Shown piece by piece: positions 17,618 to 28,186 of a DNA stretch of 64,000 bases. A program made the position numbers and the translations under genes. The DNA is from Winogradskyella psychrotolerans RS-3 (GTDB lineage: Bacteria; Bacteroidota; Bacteroidia; Flavobacteriales; Flavobacteriaceae). The notes beneath the pieces are model-generated. The model worked only from the letters and a program-made list of their open reading frames with translations. It did not search any database and had not been told where the DNA came from. The stretch is taken from the NCBI RefSeq assembly GCF_000427335.1, contig NZ_ATMR01000060.1, positions 33,710-97,709 on the forward strand. The letters are read 5' to 3'. The first letter of the stretch is position 1. Each line of letters opens with the position of its first letter.

Positions 17618-18223
17618 TTAATACGTTGAGTTATCATCCGAATTGTTTTTCCATTTTATCAGTCGAGATAACACGCTGTCATCAGTCCCATATCTTCTAA
17701 AAGAACCGGTTCGGTCATCGACGAATGCATTTAGTATTCTATCGCTAATTTTATCAATAAATAAGAAGTTTAATGCGTCTTTAACAATAGTAAATGGTGT
17801 TAATAGAAAACCTTTTCCAGACCACCATCCGGTAAAAAATGTAATTGCGATAGCGTTTAATTTTGCTGTTTTTCCACAGCTTGCACAAAGTATTTGTTCA
17901 TCCCTAGACGAACTAGTTCCAATTAAAAATGACTTTACCGTATGGGTTTCAAAACCTAATAATTTGGTTTTTTCGAAACATTTTGGACAGTGTTGATATT
18001 GAATTTTTTGAATAAGATTTTTACGTTCTAGGCCCTCAAATGATTTGGTTTTCGCATCAACCCAACTAATAAGACTTAGGTTTAACTGTCGTCTCGTAAT
18101 TTCGTCCTTTAAAACGGTGAGGACTTCTTTTCTTAATCCTTTAGATTCATTTCTTGCTATGTTTTCAATTTTCGTATCAGGAAAACGTTTGTAGTTAGCT
18201 CTTATGTCTTCAATACTAAACAT
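17618..18223 (-). CDS. Hypothetical protein with a split zinc-ribbon motif
   Basis: The product has 201 aa. Two CxxC pairs, C79-P-K-C82 and C113-A-S-C116, are about 30 residues apart and look like a zinc ribbon. After them comes a hydrophobic stretch (NAIAITFFTGWWSGKGFLLTPF, about 123-144) that could be membrane-associated. The N-terminus is helical and charged. I do not recognise the family. It lies 7 bases from the thioredoxin-like gene on the same strand and is probably co-transcribed with it. Confidence 0.65.
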   Translation of the reverse strand: MFSIEDIRANYKRFPDTKIENIARNESKGLRKEVLTVLKDEITRRQLNLSLISWVDAKTKSFEGLERKNLIQKIQYQHCPKCFEKTKLLGFETHTVKSFLIGTSSSRDEQILCASCGKTAKLNAIAITFFTGWWSGKGFLLTPFTIVKDALNFLFIDKISDRILNAFVDDRTGSFRRYGTDDSVLSRLIKWKNNSDDNSTY

Positions 18224-18230
18224 AAAGCGT

Positions 18231-19532
18231 TTATAATTCCTTCAATAAAGCCTCTAATTCCTCAAAACCATAGGGTTTCGCTGTAATAAATTTAGAGCCA
18301 TCCAATATAAAATACATTGGTGTAGCAGAAATGCCATAGGTTTTTACAATTGGGTTGTCCCATTTTTCTAATCCAATTTGATGAATAAAATCGGGGTAGT
18401 TTTTAATTTCTTTATTCCAATTTTTGTTATCCTCTTCTAATCCAAAAGCAACGACTTTTAGATTGGGTTTGTTTGCAACCATTTCTCTCACCTGTGGTAA
18501 TTCGCTTAAACAATGACTACAGCCACTACTCCAAAAAATAAGCAAATATTTTTTTGCACCTTCTAATTGGTGTAAGCTTGTTTTTTTGCCATCTAAGGTA
18601 ATTTCAAAATTGGGCGCTTTAGATCCTATTGAGGTGTTCTTAAAAGAAATGACCATATCTTCTAAAACTTTATTGTTTGTATTTTTTGCTAATTCTAGCA
18701 AATAATTATCTGTTATATAATTTGCAATAGTATTATTTTTTAAGGCTACAAAACGGTGCCAAAGCATTTCTAGCATACTTGTTTTAATACTTAAATCGTC
18801 ATTAGTAATCGCAGCTGCAACATCATCAATATGTTGTTTATAAGTGGCTTCACTTGGGTCTGCAACCATATTAAAAACATAAGCAGTAACGCGATCTATT
18901 AAGTAAGAAGAACTCTGTAATAGATAATCGCTAAAATCTACTTCACTTAAATAATACTGCTTAAGATTTTGTGAATAAGTACTAATGTCTTCATATTGTG
19001 TAGGAATATAAGGTCTGTTGGCTTTAATAAACTTAAAAACCAATTTGTCCTGAGCTAACTCTTCATAAGCCGTTTGTGTATCCTTTAAAGTTTTGAAAAT
19101 AGCATTAAAACCTTTTTTATCATTATTCTCTTTAGAGTAATAATTGCTAATGGTTTGGTTGACCATTTCTATACTTTTTAAGTATGAATTCCAAAGTTTG
19201 TTTTCTTCAGAAACTTTAAATTCAACACCTTTTTCATGACTAAAATTAAAGGCAACAGTCTCTTTGCCATCATAGATGAAATCGAAATTATTTTCTTCTG
19301 GTGGAATAGCATATACAATTTTGTAAATACCTGGCGTTAAAGTCGAATCTAATTGAATCTCAAAATTACCGTCGCTATCTAATTCTCCTCTGTTAACATA
19401 ATTCGCACTTTCTGGTGTGGCGTGGTATAAAAAAGCATAACTAAAATCTTCGGCTGGTGAAAAAGAGCCCTTTACACTTTGAGCTTGTAATAGTAAGGGT
19501 AAAACCAAAAGTAGGATTAATAATTTTTTCAT
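18231..19532 (-). CDS. Exported thioredoxin-like (TlpA/ResA type) protein with CSHC active site
   Basis: The product has 433 aa from the ATG at 19532. The open frame continues 24 codons further upstream, but that extension overlaps the methyltransferase gene and would bury the signal peptide MKKLLILLLVLPLLLQAQ. After an N-terminal beta domain of DUF4369 type and a long helical middle, the C-terminal thioredoxin fold (about 300-430) carries GSKAPNF, the redox motif CSHC and the cis-proline ISATPMYF. It probably acts as a periplasmic thiol-disulfide reductase. Its partner is unknown. Confidence 0.88.
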   Translation of the reverse strand: MKKLLILLLVLPLLLQAQSVKGSFSPAEDFSYAFLYHATPESANYVNRGELDSDGNFEIQLDSTLTPGIYKIVYAIPPEENNFDFIYDGKETVAFNFSHEKGVEFKVSEENKLWNSYLKSIEMVNQTISNYYSKENNDKKGFNAIFKTLKDTQTAYEELAQDKLVFKFIKANRPYIPTQYEDISTYSQNLKQYYLSEVDFSDYLLQSSSYLIDRVTAYVFNMVADPSEATYKQHIDDVAAAITNDDLSIKTSMLEMLWHRFVALKNNTIANYITDNYLLELAKNTNNKVLEDMVISFKNTSIGSKAPNFEITLDGKKTSLHQLEGAKKYLLIFWSSGCSHCLSELPQVREMVANKPNLKVVAFGLEEDNKNWNKEIKNYPDFIHQIGLEKWDNPIVKTYGISATPMYFILDGSKFITAKPYGFEELEALLKEL

Positions 19533-19567
19533 GGTATTGTATATTTTATAAAACTGTTCGCTAATTG

Positions 19568-20281
19568 TTATTTTATTTTTCGGCCTTTTATTCCGGTTGC
19601 GCAACCGTAAAAATAATTGATATATTCGACTTCAAAATTATCTCTTTTAAAAATTTGAAAAGCATTTTTGGAATCGCCGAATGCTTCTGTATAAATACCT
19701 AACATTTTATAAGTTTCTGGACTTCCTAAAAAGAGCTTTCCTAATAGCGGAACGATATTATTTAAGTAAAACATATAAAAAGGCTTTAAAATATTATTTT
19801 TTGGAACAGATACATCAATTAAGGAAAACGTTCCAGTTGGTTTTAATAGTCTATCAATTTCATTTGCTAAAGCGTTTATTTGTTCTGCATTAAAGGTCTT
19901 TAATCCAAATCCAGAAATAATATAATCCGCAGATTCATCTTCTATTGAATTATGAAACACATCCTCCTTTAAAACTGTAATTTTAGAATGTGGAAATTTC
20001 AATTTGTTTTTCTCTGCTTGTTTAATCATTTCAGATGAAAAATCTACAGCGATGAGTTGTGAATTTATAGTGTTCTTATTAAGCACATGCTTCCAGCATT
20101 CTCCCATGCCTGTCATTAAATCTACTACCACTTTTCCGTCTTCAATATGTAGTGCTTTTACACATTGTTTTCTCCAACGTTCACTAAATCCGAACGATGT
20201 AAGATAATTCATATAAGCATACGAACTAGACATTTTATCAAATAGCTTTTCAACGAATTTTGGTTCGTAAATTTCTTTCAT
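19568..20281 (-). CDS. UbiE/COQ5-like SAM-dependent methyltransferase
   Basis: The product has 237 aa. It has a class I methyltransferase fold with SAM motif VVDLMTGMGE (about 52-61), an acidic residue closing strand 2 in IAVDFSSEM, and post-motif region LKPTGTFSLIDVSVP. Over the whole length it resembles UbiE/MenG, including the ending GCATGIKGRK. It is divergent from the usual flavobacterial menaquinone methyltransferase, so I give family only. It is 35 bases upstream of the thioredoxin-like start and likely shares its transcript. Confidence 0.82.
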   Translation of the reverse strand: MKEIYEPKFVEKLFDKMSSSYAYMNYLTSFGFSERWRKQCVKALHIEDGKVVVDLMTGMGECWKHVLNKNTINSQLIAVDFSSEMIKQAEKNKLKFPHSKITVLKEDVFHNSIEDESADYIISGFGLKTFNAEQINALANEIDRLLKPTGTFSLIDVSVPKNNILKPFYMFYLNNIVPLLGKLFLGSPETYKMLGIYTEAFGDSKNAFQIFKRDNFEVEYINYFYGCATGIKGRKIK

Positions 20282-20346
20282 GCTTAAGACTTATTTACAA
20301 CTAATGCTCACCATTGAAGACCTTCAATAATTAAGCCATTATAATT

Positions 20347-21211
20347 CTATTTTACCTTTTTAGATCTTATACTTTCAATAATTACTGTTACCAATATTAA
20401 ACTACCGCCAATAAATGTATTAGACGATGGTAATTCATTCAAAAAAAGAAGGCAATTATAATTCCAAATATAGGTTGTGTGCTACCAATAATACTCGCTG
20501 TACTTGCTTTAAAGTATTTTAAACTATTAACAAACATGGTATGTCCAATAACCGTAGTTACTATAGCCAATAGCAAAACATAAGGATATTGTGTAGTAAT
20601 ATTAGAGGTATCCATAAAATATAAAACAGGAGCTAATACAACCGTTAATACTACAACTTGATAAAACATAAGCATGGTACCATTATACGTGGCTATATGT
20701 CCTTTTAGCATAAGAATTCTTAAGGCATAACAGATCGCTGAAAGTACACCAAATAGAATGCCTTGTAACTGACTGCTTTCTAAATCGAAATCTGGAGCTA
20801 AAATATAGATACCAAGAAGTACCATAAGGCCTAAAACGATATGAATAGGGTCTAATTTTACTTTTGAAAATAAAGGTTCTAAAAGAGCTATAATCACTGG
20901 GAAGGTAAATAGTGAAATCATTCCAATAGCTACGTTAGATCGCTTTAAGGCATAGAAGTAGAAAAGCCAATGGCCACCCATTAATAAAGCAGCAATAAAA
21001 AAGTAAAACGATCCTTTTTATTGTTGACCTTTAAGTTAATGCCTCTAAAAACACAGAAAAAGAAGAGTATAATTAAGGCTAAAATAGAACGCCACCATAT
21101 AATTACAGGCGTTGGCATATCTATAAATTTACCTAAAGGACCAGAAGTGCTAAGACATACTGTGGCAACAATGAGCAATAAAAGGTGATTTGAATGACTT
21201 TTTTCATTCAT
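20347..21211 (-). pseudogene. EamA/DMT-family transporter, interrupted by two one-base frameshifts
   Basis: Three consecutive frames together give a typical ten-helix EamA permease of about 287 aa. The first break is at an A-run (20997-21002 on the plus strand), where one more base joins KKDRFTF to FIAALLMGGHWLFYF. The second is at 20441-20447, where one more base joins IIIAFFF to LNELPSSNTFIGG and on to the stop at 20347. Typical features are STSGPLGKF in helix 1 and GSTQPIFGIIIAFF in the second EamA repeat. Both breaks are homopolymer deletions, so the real gene is probably intact. The exported compound is unknown. Confidence 0.85.
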
Positions 21212-21230
21212 TATATATCCTTTAAGGCCA

Positions 21231-24200
21231 TTAATGCTTGTTTGGTGTTTTTACTTTTTCGAATGTAAGTATTAAGCGTAATCCTTTTCGGGTTTGTTTT
21301 TCTTTCATTTTACATTTACCCGCATTCATCTGTACAAATTGTAAAACTTTAGTAAAAGCGTCGCTCTGATAAAAACCACTTTGCTGATCTTGAACAAAAT
21401 AGCCAATCATTTTACCTTGTTTCATAATCAGTTTTTCAATACCCATTTTTGTAGCGATCCATTTTAAACGAACACTATCTAATAAGTCAGAAACTTGTGT
21501 AGGCAATTCTCCAAAACGGTCTATAATTTCAGTTTCAAATTTAGCGAGTTCTTCTTCTGTTTTTATGGCGTTAAGTTTGGTATAAAGATTTAAACGTTCG
21601 GTAATGTTGTTGATATAATCGTCTGGAAATAACAATTCGAAATCGGTATCAATGGTAATGTCTTTGACATATTGTTTAGGTTTACCATCGTCTTTATATA
21701 AATCTGAAAACTCAGTTTCTTTTAATTCGTCTATGGCTTCGTTTAAGATTTTCTGATAGGTATCAAATCCAATATCATTAATAAATCCACTTTGTTCTCC
21801 TCCTAGTAAATCTCCTGCGCCACGAATTTCTAAATCCTTCATGGCAATATTAAATCCGCTACCAAGCTCTGTAAATTGCTCTAAGGCTGAAATACGTTTT
21901 CTAGCATCTGCTGTCATTGCAGAATATTCTGGAGTAATAAAATAACAGAATGCTTTTTTATTACTACGACCTACACGACCTCGCATTTGGTGTAAGTCAC
22001 TCAATCCAAAATTATTCGCATTATTGATGAAAATAGTATTCGCATTTGGCACATCTAAACCACTTTCTACAATAGTGGTGGCTACTAAAACATCAAATTC
22101 ACCATTCATAAAAGCGAGCATTAGATTTTCTAGTTTTTTACCATCGAGTTGCCCATGTCCAATGCCGATTTTTGCATCAGGCACTAAACGTTGAATCATA
22201 CCCGCAACCTCCTTAATATTCTCTATTCTATTATGAATAAAATAAATCTGACCTCCACGTTGAATTTCATAACTCACCGCATCTCTAATCGTTTCTTCTC
22301 CAAAACGAATCACATGACTCTCTATAGGATATCTATTTGGTGGAGCCGTATTAATGACTGATAAATCTCGAGCAGCCATTAAACTAAATTGAAGTGTTCT
22401 TGGAATTGGTGTCGCTGTTAACGTCAGTACATCAACGTTTTCTTTTATGGTCTTTAATTTTTCTTTTACAGCAACACCAAACTTTTGTTCTTCATCAACA
22501 ATTAGTAAGCCTAAATCTTTAAATTTACGTTTTTGCTCGCCAATTGATGTGTTCCTATAATAATATCAACACTTCCTTTTTCGAGTCCTTCTAAAGTTTC
22601 GCGTTTTTCTTTGGCTGTTCTAAAACGATTCACATAATCTACAGTCACCGGAAAATCCTTCAAACGTTCCTTAAATGTTCGTGAGTGTTGATATGCTAAA
22701 ATGGTTGTTGGTACTAAAACAGCAACTTGTTTGCCGTTATCTACAGCTTTAAAAGCCGCTCTAATCGCTACTTCAGTTTTACCAAATCCAACGTCACCAC
22801 AAATCAATCGATCCATTGGTCGTTCACTTTCCATATCAGCTTTTATATCTGCTGTAGATGTAATTTGATCTGGAGTATCTTCATAAATAAAAGAAGCTTC
22901 CAATTCCAATTGCATATGGCTATCTGGAGCGTACTGAAATCCTTTCTTTAATTTTCGTTTAGCATAAAGCTTTATAAGGTTGAAGGCAATTTCCTTAACC
23001 CTTGACTTTGTTTTTGTTTTAAAGTAGCCCAAGCTTTACTTCCTAACTTATAAATTGTTGGAGGCTTGCCATCCTTTCCGTTAAACTTGGTGATTTTATG
23101 TAAGGAGTGAATGCTAAGGTATAAAATATCGCGTTCGCCATACACTAACTTTATAGCTTCTTGTTTTTTGCCTTCAACATCTATTTTTTGAAGACCTCCA
23201 AACTTACCAATACCATGATCGATATGCGTAACGTAATCTCCAATTTCAAGGTTCGTCAATTCCTTTAAAGTGATGGCTTGTTTTTTAGCGTAACCATTTT
23301 TAAGATGGAATTTATGATAACGATCAAAAATCTGATGATCTGTATAAATGGCAAGCTTATGTTCGGTATCTATAAAACCTTGGTAAAGTGAAAGCACCAC
23401 CGTTTTATAATGAACGGTTTGTTCCGCATCATCAAAAATATCGTGAAAACGTTTGGCTTGTTGTTCGCTTACACAAGCAATATAATTGGTTATGCCGTTA
23501 GCGTGATTTTCGTTTAAATTTTCAATTAACAGATTAAACTGTTTGTTGAAAGCTGGTTGTGGCTTGGTGTAAAAGGCTATAAGTTGCTGCGCGAAAAAAG
23601 CTTCTGTTCCAAATTCTACTAAAGGGTATTCTAAAAATTGACGTTTTAATAAGTCAGAATTACAGAATAATTCTTCAGGAGAGGCATGTTTTACGTCACT
23701 TGATAAATTATTAAAAGCCTCTTCCGCTTTACCATAAAAATCATCAATTCTTGAAAATGTAAGTGATGCATTTTTAGAAAAAATAACGGTTTTATTCGAA
23801 ATGTACTTCAGAAAACTTTCGCGTTGTTCAGCAATCATTTTATTGGCTACATTCGGAATAATGCTCACTTTCTTAATACGCTCCGTAGAGAGTTGTGTTT
23901 CTACATCAAAAGTTCTAATACTATCAACTTCATCTCCAAAAAATTCTATTCGGTAAGGCTCGTCATGCGAAAATGAAAAGACATCTACAATACCCCCTCT
24001 TACTGAGAAATCACCAGGTTCTGTGACAAAATCGACACGTTTAAATTTGTATTCGAATAACACTTCGTTAACAAAATCGATGCTTAAGTCATTGCCAACT
24101 GAGATTTTTAATGTGTTTTTATCGAGTTCCTTTTTGGTTACTACCTTTTCAAAAAGCGCATCAGGATACGTCACAATAATACTCGGCTTTTTACGCGAAT

Positions 24201-24537
24201 TAATTCGGTTTAAAACTTCGGCACGTAAGAGTACGTTGGCATTATTGGTTCCCTCAATTTGGTAAGGTCTGCGGTAGCTTCCCGGATAAAACAACACGTC
24301 TTTATCATTGACGAGTTGTTCCAAATCATTGAGATAAAAAGCAGCCTCTTCTTTATCATCAAAAATCAATAAAAAGGGCTTGTCTGCTGTTTTAAAAGCT
24401 TCAGAAACCGTTATTGAAAAAGAAGAACCAACGAGTCCTTTTAGATGTGTCTTGGTTTGGGAAGCGGCAATAGCAGTTTGCAGATTTTGCAGTTGCAAAG
24501 TCTGTGCGAATGTTTGGGCAATAGATACTTTACTCAA
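21231..24537 (-). pseudogene. mfd: Transcription-repair coupling factor Mfd, interrupted by two one-base frameshifts
   Basis: The three frames add up to about 1,100 aa, the normal size. The N-terminal UvrB-like region is followed by the CarD-like RNA polymerase-interacting domain (LTNLEIGDYVTHIDHGIGKFGGL), helicase motif I GDVGFGKTEVA, the DEEQ box, TATPIPRTLQ, and QMRGRVGRSNKKAFCY. The first break is at a T-run (23011-23015), where one base restores LKQKTKSRVKEIAF. The second is at 22524-22526, where one base restores NVKFKDLGLLIVDEEQKFG. Mfd removes stalled RNA polymerase and recruits UvrA. Two deletions in such a conserved gene point to sequence error. Confidence 0.93.
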
Positions 24538-24556
24538 GTTTCTTTGTTTGATGGTG

Positions 24557-24564
24557 CAAATATA
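24557..24564 (-). promoter_or_regulatory. Bacteroidota -7 element for mfd
   Basis: CAAATATA reads TATATTTG on the minus strand, an exact match 20 bases from the mfd start. Confidence 0.5.
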
Positions 24565-24607
24565 AAATTTTTGAAGTGTACACTAATGATAATTCTTTGA
24601 ATAGAAT

Positions 24608-24615
24608 TATATTTG
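24608..24615 (+). promoter_or_regulatory. Bacteroidota -7 element for the terB-like gene
   Basis: TATATTTG is an exact TAnnTTTG match 38 bases before the ATG at 24654, divergent from the mfd promoter. Confidence 0.5.
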
Positions 24616-24653
24616 TTCAGAATTAATAATTAGATAATAAATAAAGTATATAT

Positions 24654-25085
24654 ATGTCATTTTCAGATTTATTCGATAGCGGATTTAAAAAACGTAATGA
24701 AGATCATTTTGCAGCTATAGTTAGAGTTGCTAATAGTGATGGTGTTATTACAGAGAAAGAGAAAGCGTTCTTAGATCGTTTAGCAACGCGATTAGATATT
24801 TCAGAGTTAGAGTACAAGCAGATATTAATAGATTATAAAAGCCATCCTATTAATCCTCCAACATCTTATGATATACGTTTAGAGCGTCTTTATGATTTGG
24901 CGCGTATGGTATGGGTAGATGATATTGAAGGCCCAAATCAGCATTGGTTATTAGAGAAACTTTGTATTGGTTTAGGATTTAATTCTAACAACGTTAAGTA
25001 TATCGCTGATAAAGCTTTAGCCTTAGCTTATGATAAAGTGGATCTTGATACGTTTATTGATGGTATTAAGTCCATGAATGAGTAA
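24654..25085 (+). CDS. TerB-like domain protein
   Basis: The product has 143 aa, soluble and all-helical. The stretch FAAIVRVANSDGVITEKEKAFLDRLATRLDI is the characteristic TerB (DjlA N-terminal-like) acidic helix pair, in which D and E residues may bind metal. Such proteins are annotated for tellurite resistance, but isolated single-domain copies like this one are common and usually of unknown role. The gene is monocistronic, with its own promoter and a very strong terminator. Confidence 0.8.
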   Translation: MSFSDLFDSGFKKRNEDHFAAIVRVANSDGVITEKEKAFLDRLATRLDISELEYKQILIDYKSHPINPPTSYDIRLERLYDLARMVWVDDIEGPNQHWLLEKLCIGLGFNSNNVKYIADKALALAYDKVDLDTFIDGIKSMNE

Positions 25086-25097
25086 TTGCAGCTAAAT

Positions 25098-25150
25098 AAA
25101 AAAAAGCGACTATAATTTAACATCGATACGTTAAAATATAGTCGCTTTTC
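25098..25150. terminator. Strong bidirectional terminator between the terB-like gene and fbp
   Basis: A 20-bp stem with a single mismatch (arms 25102-25121 and 25130-25149) encloses an 8-base loop and has A-runs and T-runs on its two sides. It serves both converging genes. Confidence 0.88.
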
Positions 25151-25200
25151 TATTGGTTTCAAGTAAGATAAAACTTGACTACTTAAGAGGAAAGTGTAAT

Positions 25201-26211
25201 TTATAATTCCTCGTTACGCATAAATTCTTCCGCTTTTTCTACCATATTGACGCTGCCACAAATAAAAGGCACGCGCTCATGTAATTCTGTAGGAACAATA
25301 TCCATTATTCTTGTAAAGCCATCACTTGCTTTACCATTAGCTTGTTCTGCTATAAAAGCCATTGGATTACACTCATAGAGTAAACGTAGTTTTCCTTTAG
25401 GATTTTTAGAGCTTTTTGGGTACATGTAAATTCCTCCTTTAATCATATTTCTGTGAAAATCAGAAACTAAAGACCCAATATATCTACTAGTGTAAGGTCT
25501 TTCTCCTTCATCTTCTTGGCAGTATTTTATGTACTTTTTGATGCCTACTGGGAAATCAGCATAATTCCCTTCATTTACCGAATAAATATGTCCATCCTTA
25601 GGAAATTCCATATTTGGATGCGATAAATAATAGGATCCAATTGCTGGGTTTAATGTAAAACCGTTAACGCCATCTCCTGTTGTGTACACTAACATCGTAG
25701 ATGTGCCATATACTACATAACCAGCCGCAACTTGTGCGCTTCCTTTCTGTAAAAAATCTTCTAAAGTTACAGGTGTACCCAATGGAGTAACACGTCTGTA
25801 AATTGAGAAAATGGTTCCTACAGACACATTAACATCAATATTTGAAGATCCATCTAAAGGATCAATTAAAACAACGTATTTGTTCTGATTATTTTCATCT
25901 TGGCTATTAATAGCTATAAAATCATCTTCCTCTTCACTCGCAATACCACAAACTATATTTCGTTTGGTTAACGTTTGAATAAACTTTTGGTTAGCATATA
26001 CATCTAACTTTTGCTGATCTTCACCTTGGATATTAGTATCACCAGCATTACCAATGATATCTACTAAACCAGCTTTGTTAACTTCGTGATTAACAACTTT
26101 AGCAGCTAAACGAATAGAATTTAATAGACGAGAAAGTTCCCCTGAGGTATATTTAAAAGAGGTTTGATTTTCAATTATGAATTCCCCTAAGGTTTGATTT
26201 GGCTTAGACAT
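25201..26211 (-). CDS. fbp: Fructose-1,6-bisphosphatase, class I
   Basis: The product has 336 aa, a normal length. It hydrolyses fructose 1,6-bisphosphate in gluconeogenesis. Metal-binding motifs are complete: SEEED (GIASEEEDD), [12 protein letters not shown], and the substrate region [16 protein letters not shown] with [20 protein letters not shown]. It is cytosolic. The gene is divergent from the GNAT/aspartokinase operon and is the first gene of its own transcript. Confidence 0.97.
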   Translation of the reverse strand: MSKPNQTLGEFIIENQTSFKYTSGELSRLLNSIRLAAKVVNHEVNKAGLVDIIGNAGDTNIQGEDQQKLDVYANQKFIQTLTKRNIVCGIASEEEDDFIAINSQDENNQNKYVVLIDPLDGSSNIDVNVSVGTIFSIYRRVTPLGTPVTLEDFLQKGSAQVAAGYVVYGTSTMLVYTTGDGVNGFTLNPAIGSYYLSHPNMEFPKDGHIYSVNEGNYADFPVGIKKYIKYCQEDEGERPYTSRYIGSLVSDFHRNMIKGGIYMYPKSSKNPKGKLRLLYECNPMAFIAEQANGKASDGFTRIMDIVPTELHERVPFICGSVNMVEKAEEFMRNEEL

Positions 26212-26287
26212 TAAGTGTAATATTGATTAGTAGCGCACAAATATCGCATTTTTTGGCAAACTATAACGTTTTCGTACTTTAAAAAAA

Positions 26288-26319
26288 TTGTTTTGTAAAG
26301 TGAGATTAGATTATCTTTG
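26288..26319 (+). promoter_or_regulatory. Complete Bacteroidota promoter for the GNAT/aspartokinase operon
   Basis: TTG at 26288-26290, a spacer of 21 bases, then TATCTTTG (26312-26319) matches both the -33 and the -7 consensus. The -7 element ends 17 bases before the ATG. Confidence 0.6.
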
Positions 26320-26336
26320 AATCTTTTATTTGCAAT

Positions 26337-26813
26337 ATGAAACAACCTAGATTAGCACTTATCCAAGATATGCCAAGAGTTTTAGAACTTATTGAAGAAT
26401 TGGCTACGTTTGAAAAAGAGGAAGATGCAGTAGAAATTACAACATCTGATTTAGAAAACGATGGTTTTGGTGCAAATCCAAAATTCACCTGTTTTGTTAG
26501 CGAGCTCGATAATAAGATTGAAGGTATTGCCTTAGTATACATGAGGTATTCTACATGGAAAGGCAAAATTTTACATTTAGAAGATCTTATTGTTAGCGAA
26601 AAATGTAGAGGAAAAGGAGTCGGCACTCAGCTTTTAGATGCGGTTGTAAAACATGCAAAAGAGCTAGGCGTAAAACGTGTAAGTTGGGAAGTTTTAGATT
26701 GGAATGAACCAGCCATAAAGTTCTACGAAAGTAAAGGTGCAGATGTAAAGCGCGATTGGAATGTGGTGCATCTCGATGAACAAGGAATTGAAAATTATTT
26801 AAATAAATTATAA
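26337..26813 (+). CDS. GNAT-family N-acetyltransferase
   Basis: The product has 158 aa. It has the GNAT fold with the acetyl-CoA loop EKCRGKGVGTQLLDAV (motif A, R/QxxGxG/A) and the C-terminal pair WNEPAIKFYESKGA. It resembles diamine or small-molecule acetyltransferases, but the substrate cannot be told from sequence. Its TAA overlaps the ATG of the aspartokinase gene by one base, a conserved flavobacterial arrangement that suggests coupled expression. Confidence 0.88.
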   Translation: MKQPRLALIQDMPRVLELIEELATFEKEEDAVEITTSDLENDGFGANPKFTCFVSELDNKIEGIALVYMRYSTWKGKILHLEDLIVSEKCRGKGVGTQLLDAVVKHAKELGVKRVSWEVLDWNEPAIKFYESKGADVKRDWNVVHLDEQGIENYLNKL

Positions 26814-28063
26814 TGCGCATTTTTAAGTTTGGTGGTGCATCTGTGAAAGATGCAGATGGTGTAAAAAATTTAGCAAAAGTTTTAAAAACCACAGGTTACG
26901 ATAACACTTTGGTTGTGATTTCAGCAATGGGAAAAACAACCAATCGAATGGAGTTAGTTATCAAGAATTATTTTGAAAACAAAGATCAATTACAAAGTGC
27001 AATTCACGACGTTATTAAATGCCACAATGATATTTTAGTCGATTTGTTTGAGAATAATCGTCATCAAGTATTTACGGATGTAAAGGCATTTTTTGATGAA
27101 TTAAACGCCTTTTTTAAAAGCAATAAATCTCCAGATTATAATTATGTGTATGACCAAGTTATTGGCTATGGTGAATTAATTTCAACCACAATAATTAGTC
27201 ATTACCTTAATGAAATTGGACTAAAAAATAATTGGGTTGACGTTAGAGAGTTTGTAAAAACAGATAATTATTACAGACGTTCTAATGTGAATTGGGAAAA
27301 AACGCAAGAGAATATTTCATCTAATTTAAATACCAATATCTTAAATATTACGCAAGGATTTTTGGGTAGTGATGCTAATAATTTTACCACAACTTTAGGT
27401 AGAGAAGGTAGTGATTATACAGCCGCCATATTTGCGTATTGTTTAAATGCTGATAGTGTTACAATTTGGAAAGATGTACCAGGTGTTTTAAATGCAGATC
27501 CGAGATATTTTGAAAACGCCCAATTATTACATCAAATTTCATACAGAGAAGCTATTGAATTGGCATTTTATGGAGCATCTGTAATTCACCCAAAAACACT
27601 TCAACCATTACAGCAAAAGGAGATTCCGTTGTATGTAAAATCATTTTTAAATCCTGAAGCTGATGGTACTTGTGTAAGTAAAGGAAAAGCTTTAGTGCCA
27701 GAGGTTCCTTGTTTTATTGTTAAGAAAAATCAGACCTTAATTTCATTATCGTCGTTAGATTTTTCATATATTATGGAAGAAAATATTAGTGAAATATTTA
27801 GTTTGCTGCACTTGTATAAAATGAAGGTTGATGTCATTCAGAATTCTGCAATTAGTTTTTCTGTTTGTATTGATAATTTATTTGATAATTTAGAGAAATT
27901 GCTTCAACATTTAAAAGCAAAATTTAAAGTTGTTTGTCATAATAATGTCAGTCTTTATACGATTAGACACTATAATGATATCGCGGTAAAAGAGCTTGAG
28001 AAGGATAAGGAGGTGTTGTTAAAGCAGTTAGCTCAAGGCACAGTTCAAATAGTTACTAAATAA
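26813..28063 (+). CDS. lysC: Aspartokinase
   Basis: The product has 416 aa. It phosphorylates aspartate in the first step toward lysine, threonine and methionine. The N-terminal kinase motif KFGGASVKDADG (5-16) is present, as are GREGSDYTAA and TIWKDVPGVLNADPR. The C-terminal regulatory part (about 290-416) is ACT-like but weakly conserved, so feedback control is uncertain. The gene symbol reflects family only, since more than one aspartokinase isoform may exist in the genome. Confidence 0.88.
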   Translation: MRIFKFGGASVKDADGVKNLAKVLKTTGYDNTLVVISAMGKTTNRMELVIKNYFENKDQLQSAIHDVIKCHNDILVDLFENNRHQVFTDVKAFFDELNAFFKSNKSPDYNYVYDQVIGYGELISTTIISHYLNEIGLKNNWVDVREFVKTDNYYRRSNVNWEKTQENISSNLNTNILNITQGFLGSDANNFTTTLGREGSDYTAAIFAYCLNADSVTIWKDVPGVLNADPRYFENAQLLHQISYREAIELAFYGASVIHPKTLQPLQQKEIPLYVKSFLNPEADGTCVSKGKALVPEVPCFIVKKNQTLISLSSLDFSYIMEENISEIFSLLHLYKMKVDVIQNSAISFSVCIDNLFDNLEKLLQHLKAKFKVVCHNNVSLYTIRHYNDIAVKELEKDKEVLLKQLAQGTVQIVTK

Positions 28064-28186
28064 ATAGTTATACATTTGTTTTATGGGGAAATCGTCCGAT
28101 AGTGGTTTAGTAACCGCAAAAGAAGTCGCTAAGGCAATACATGCTGATAAGTATGGTTTTTTAGGTACTTTTTTGGTTGGACATTG

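Noticed and set aside
19533..19604. 24-codon N-terminal extension of the thioredoxin-like protein
   Set aside because: It is highly basic, overlaps the methyltransferase gene and would place a clear signal peptide in the interior.
19568..20281. Naming the methyltransferase menG/ubiE
   Set aside because: It resembles the family but departs from the usual flavobacterial menaquinone methyltransferase, so a true orthologue probably lies elsewhere.
24654..25085. Tellurite resistance function for the TerB-like protein
   Set aside because: Only a single TerB-like domain is present, with no terACDEZ genes nearby. The domain alone does not support that role.
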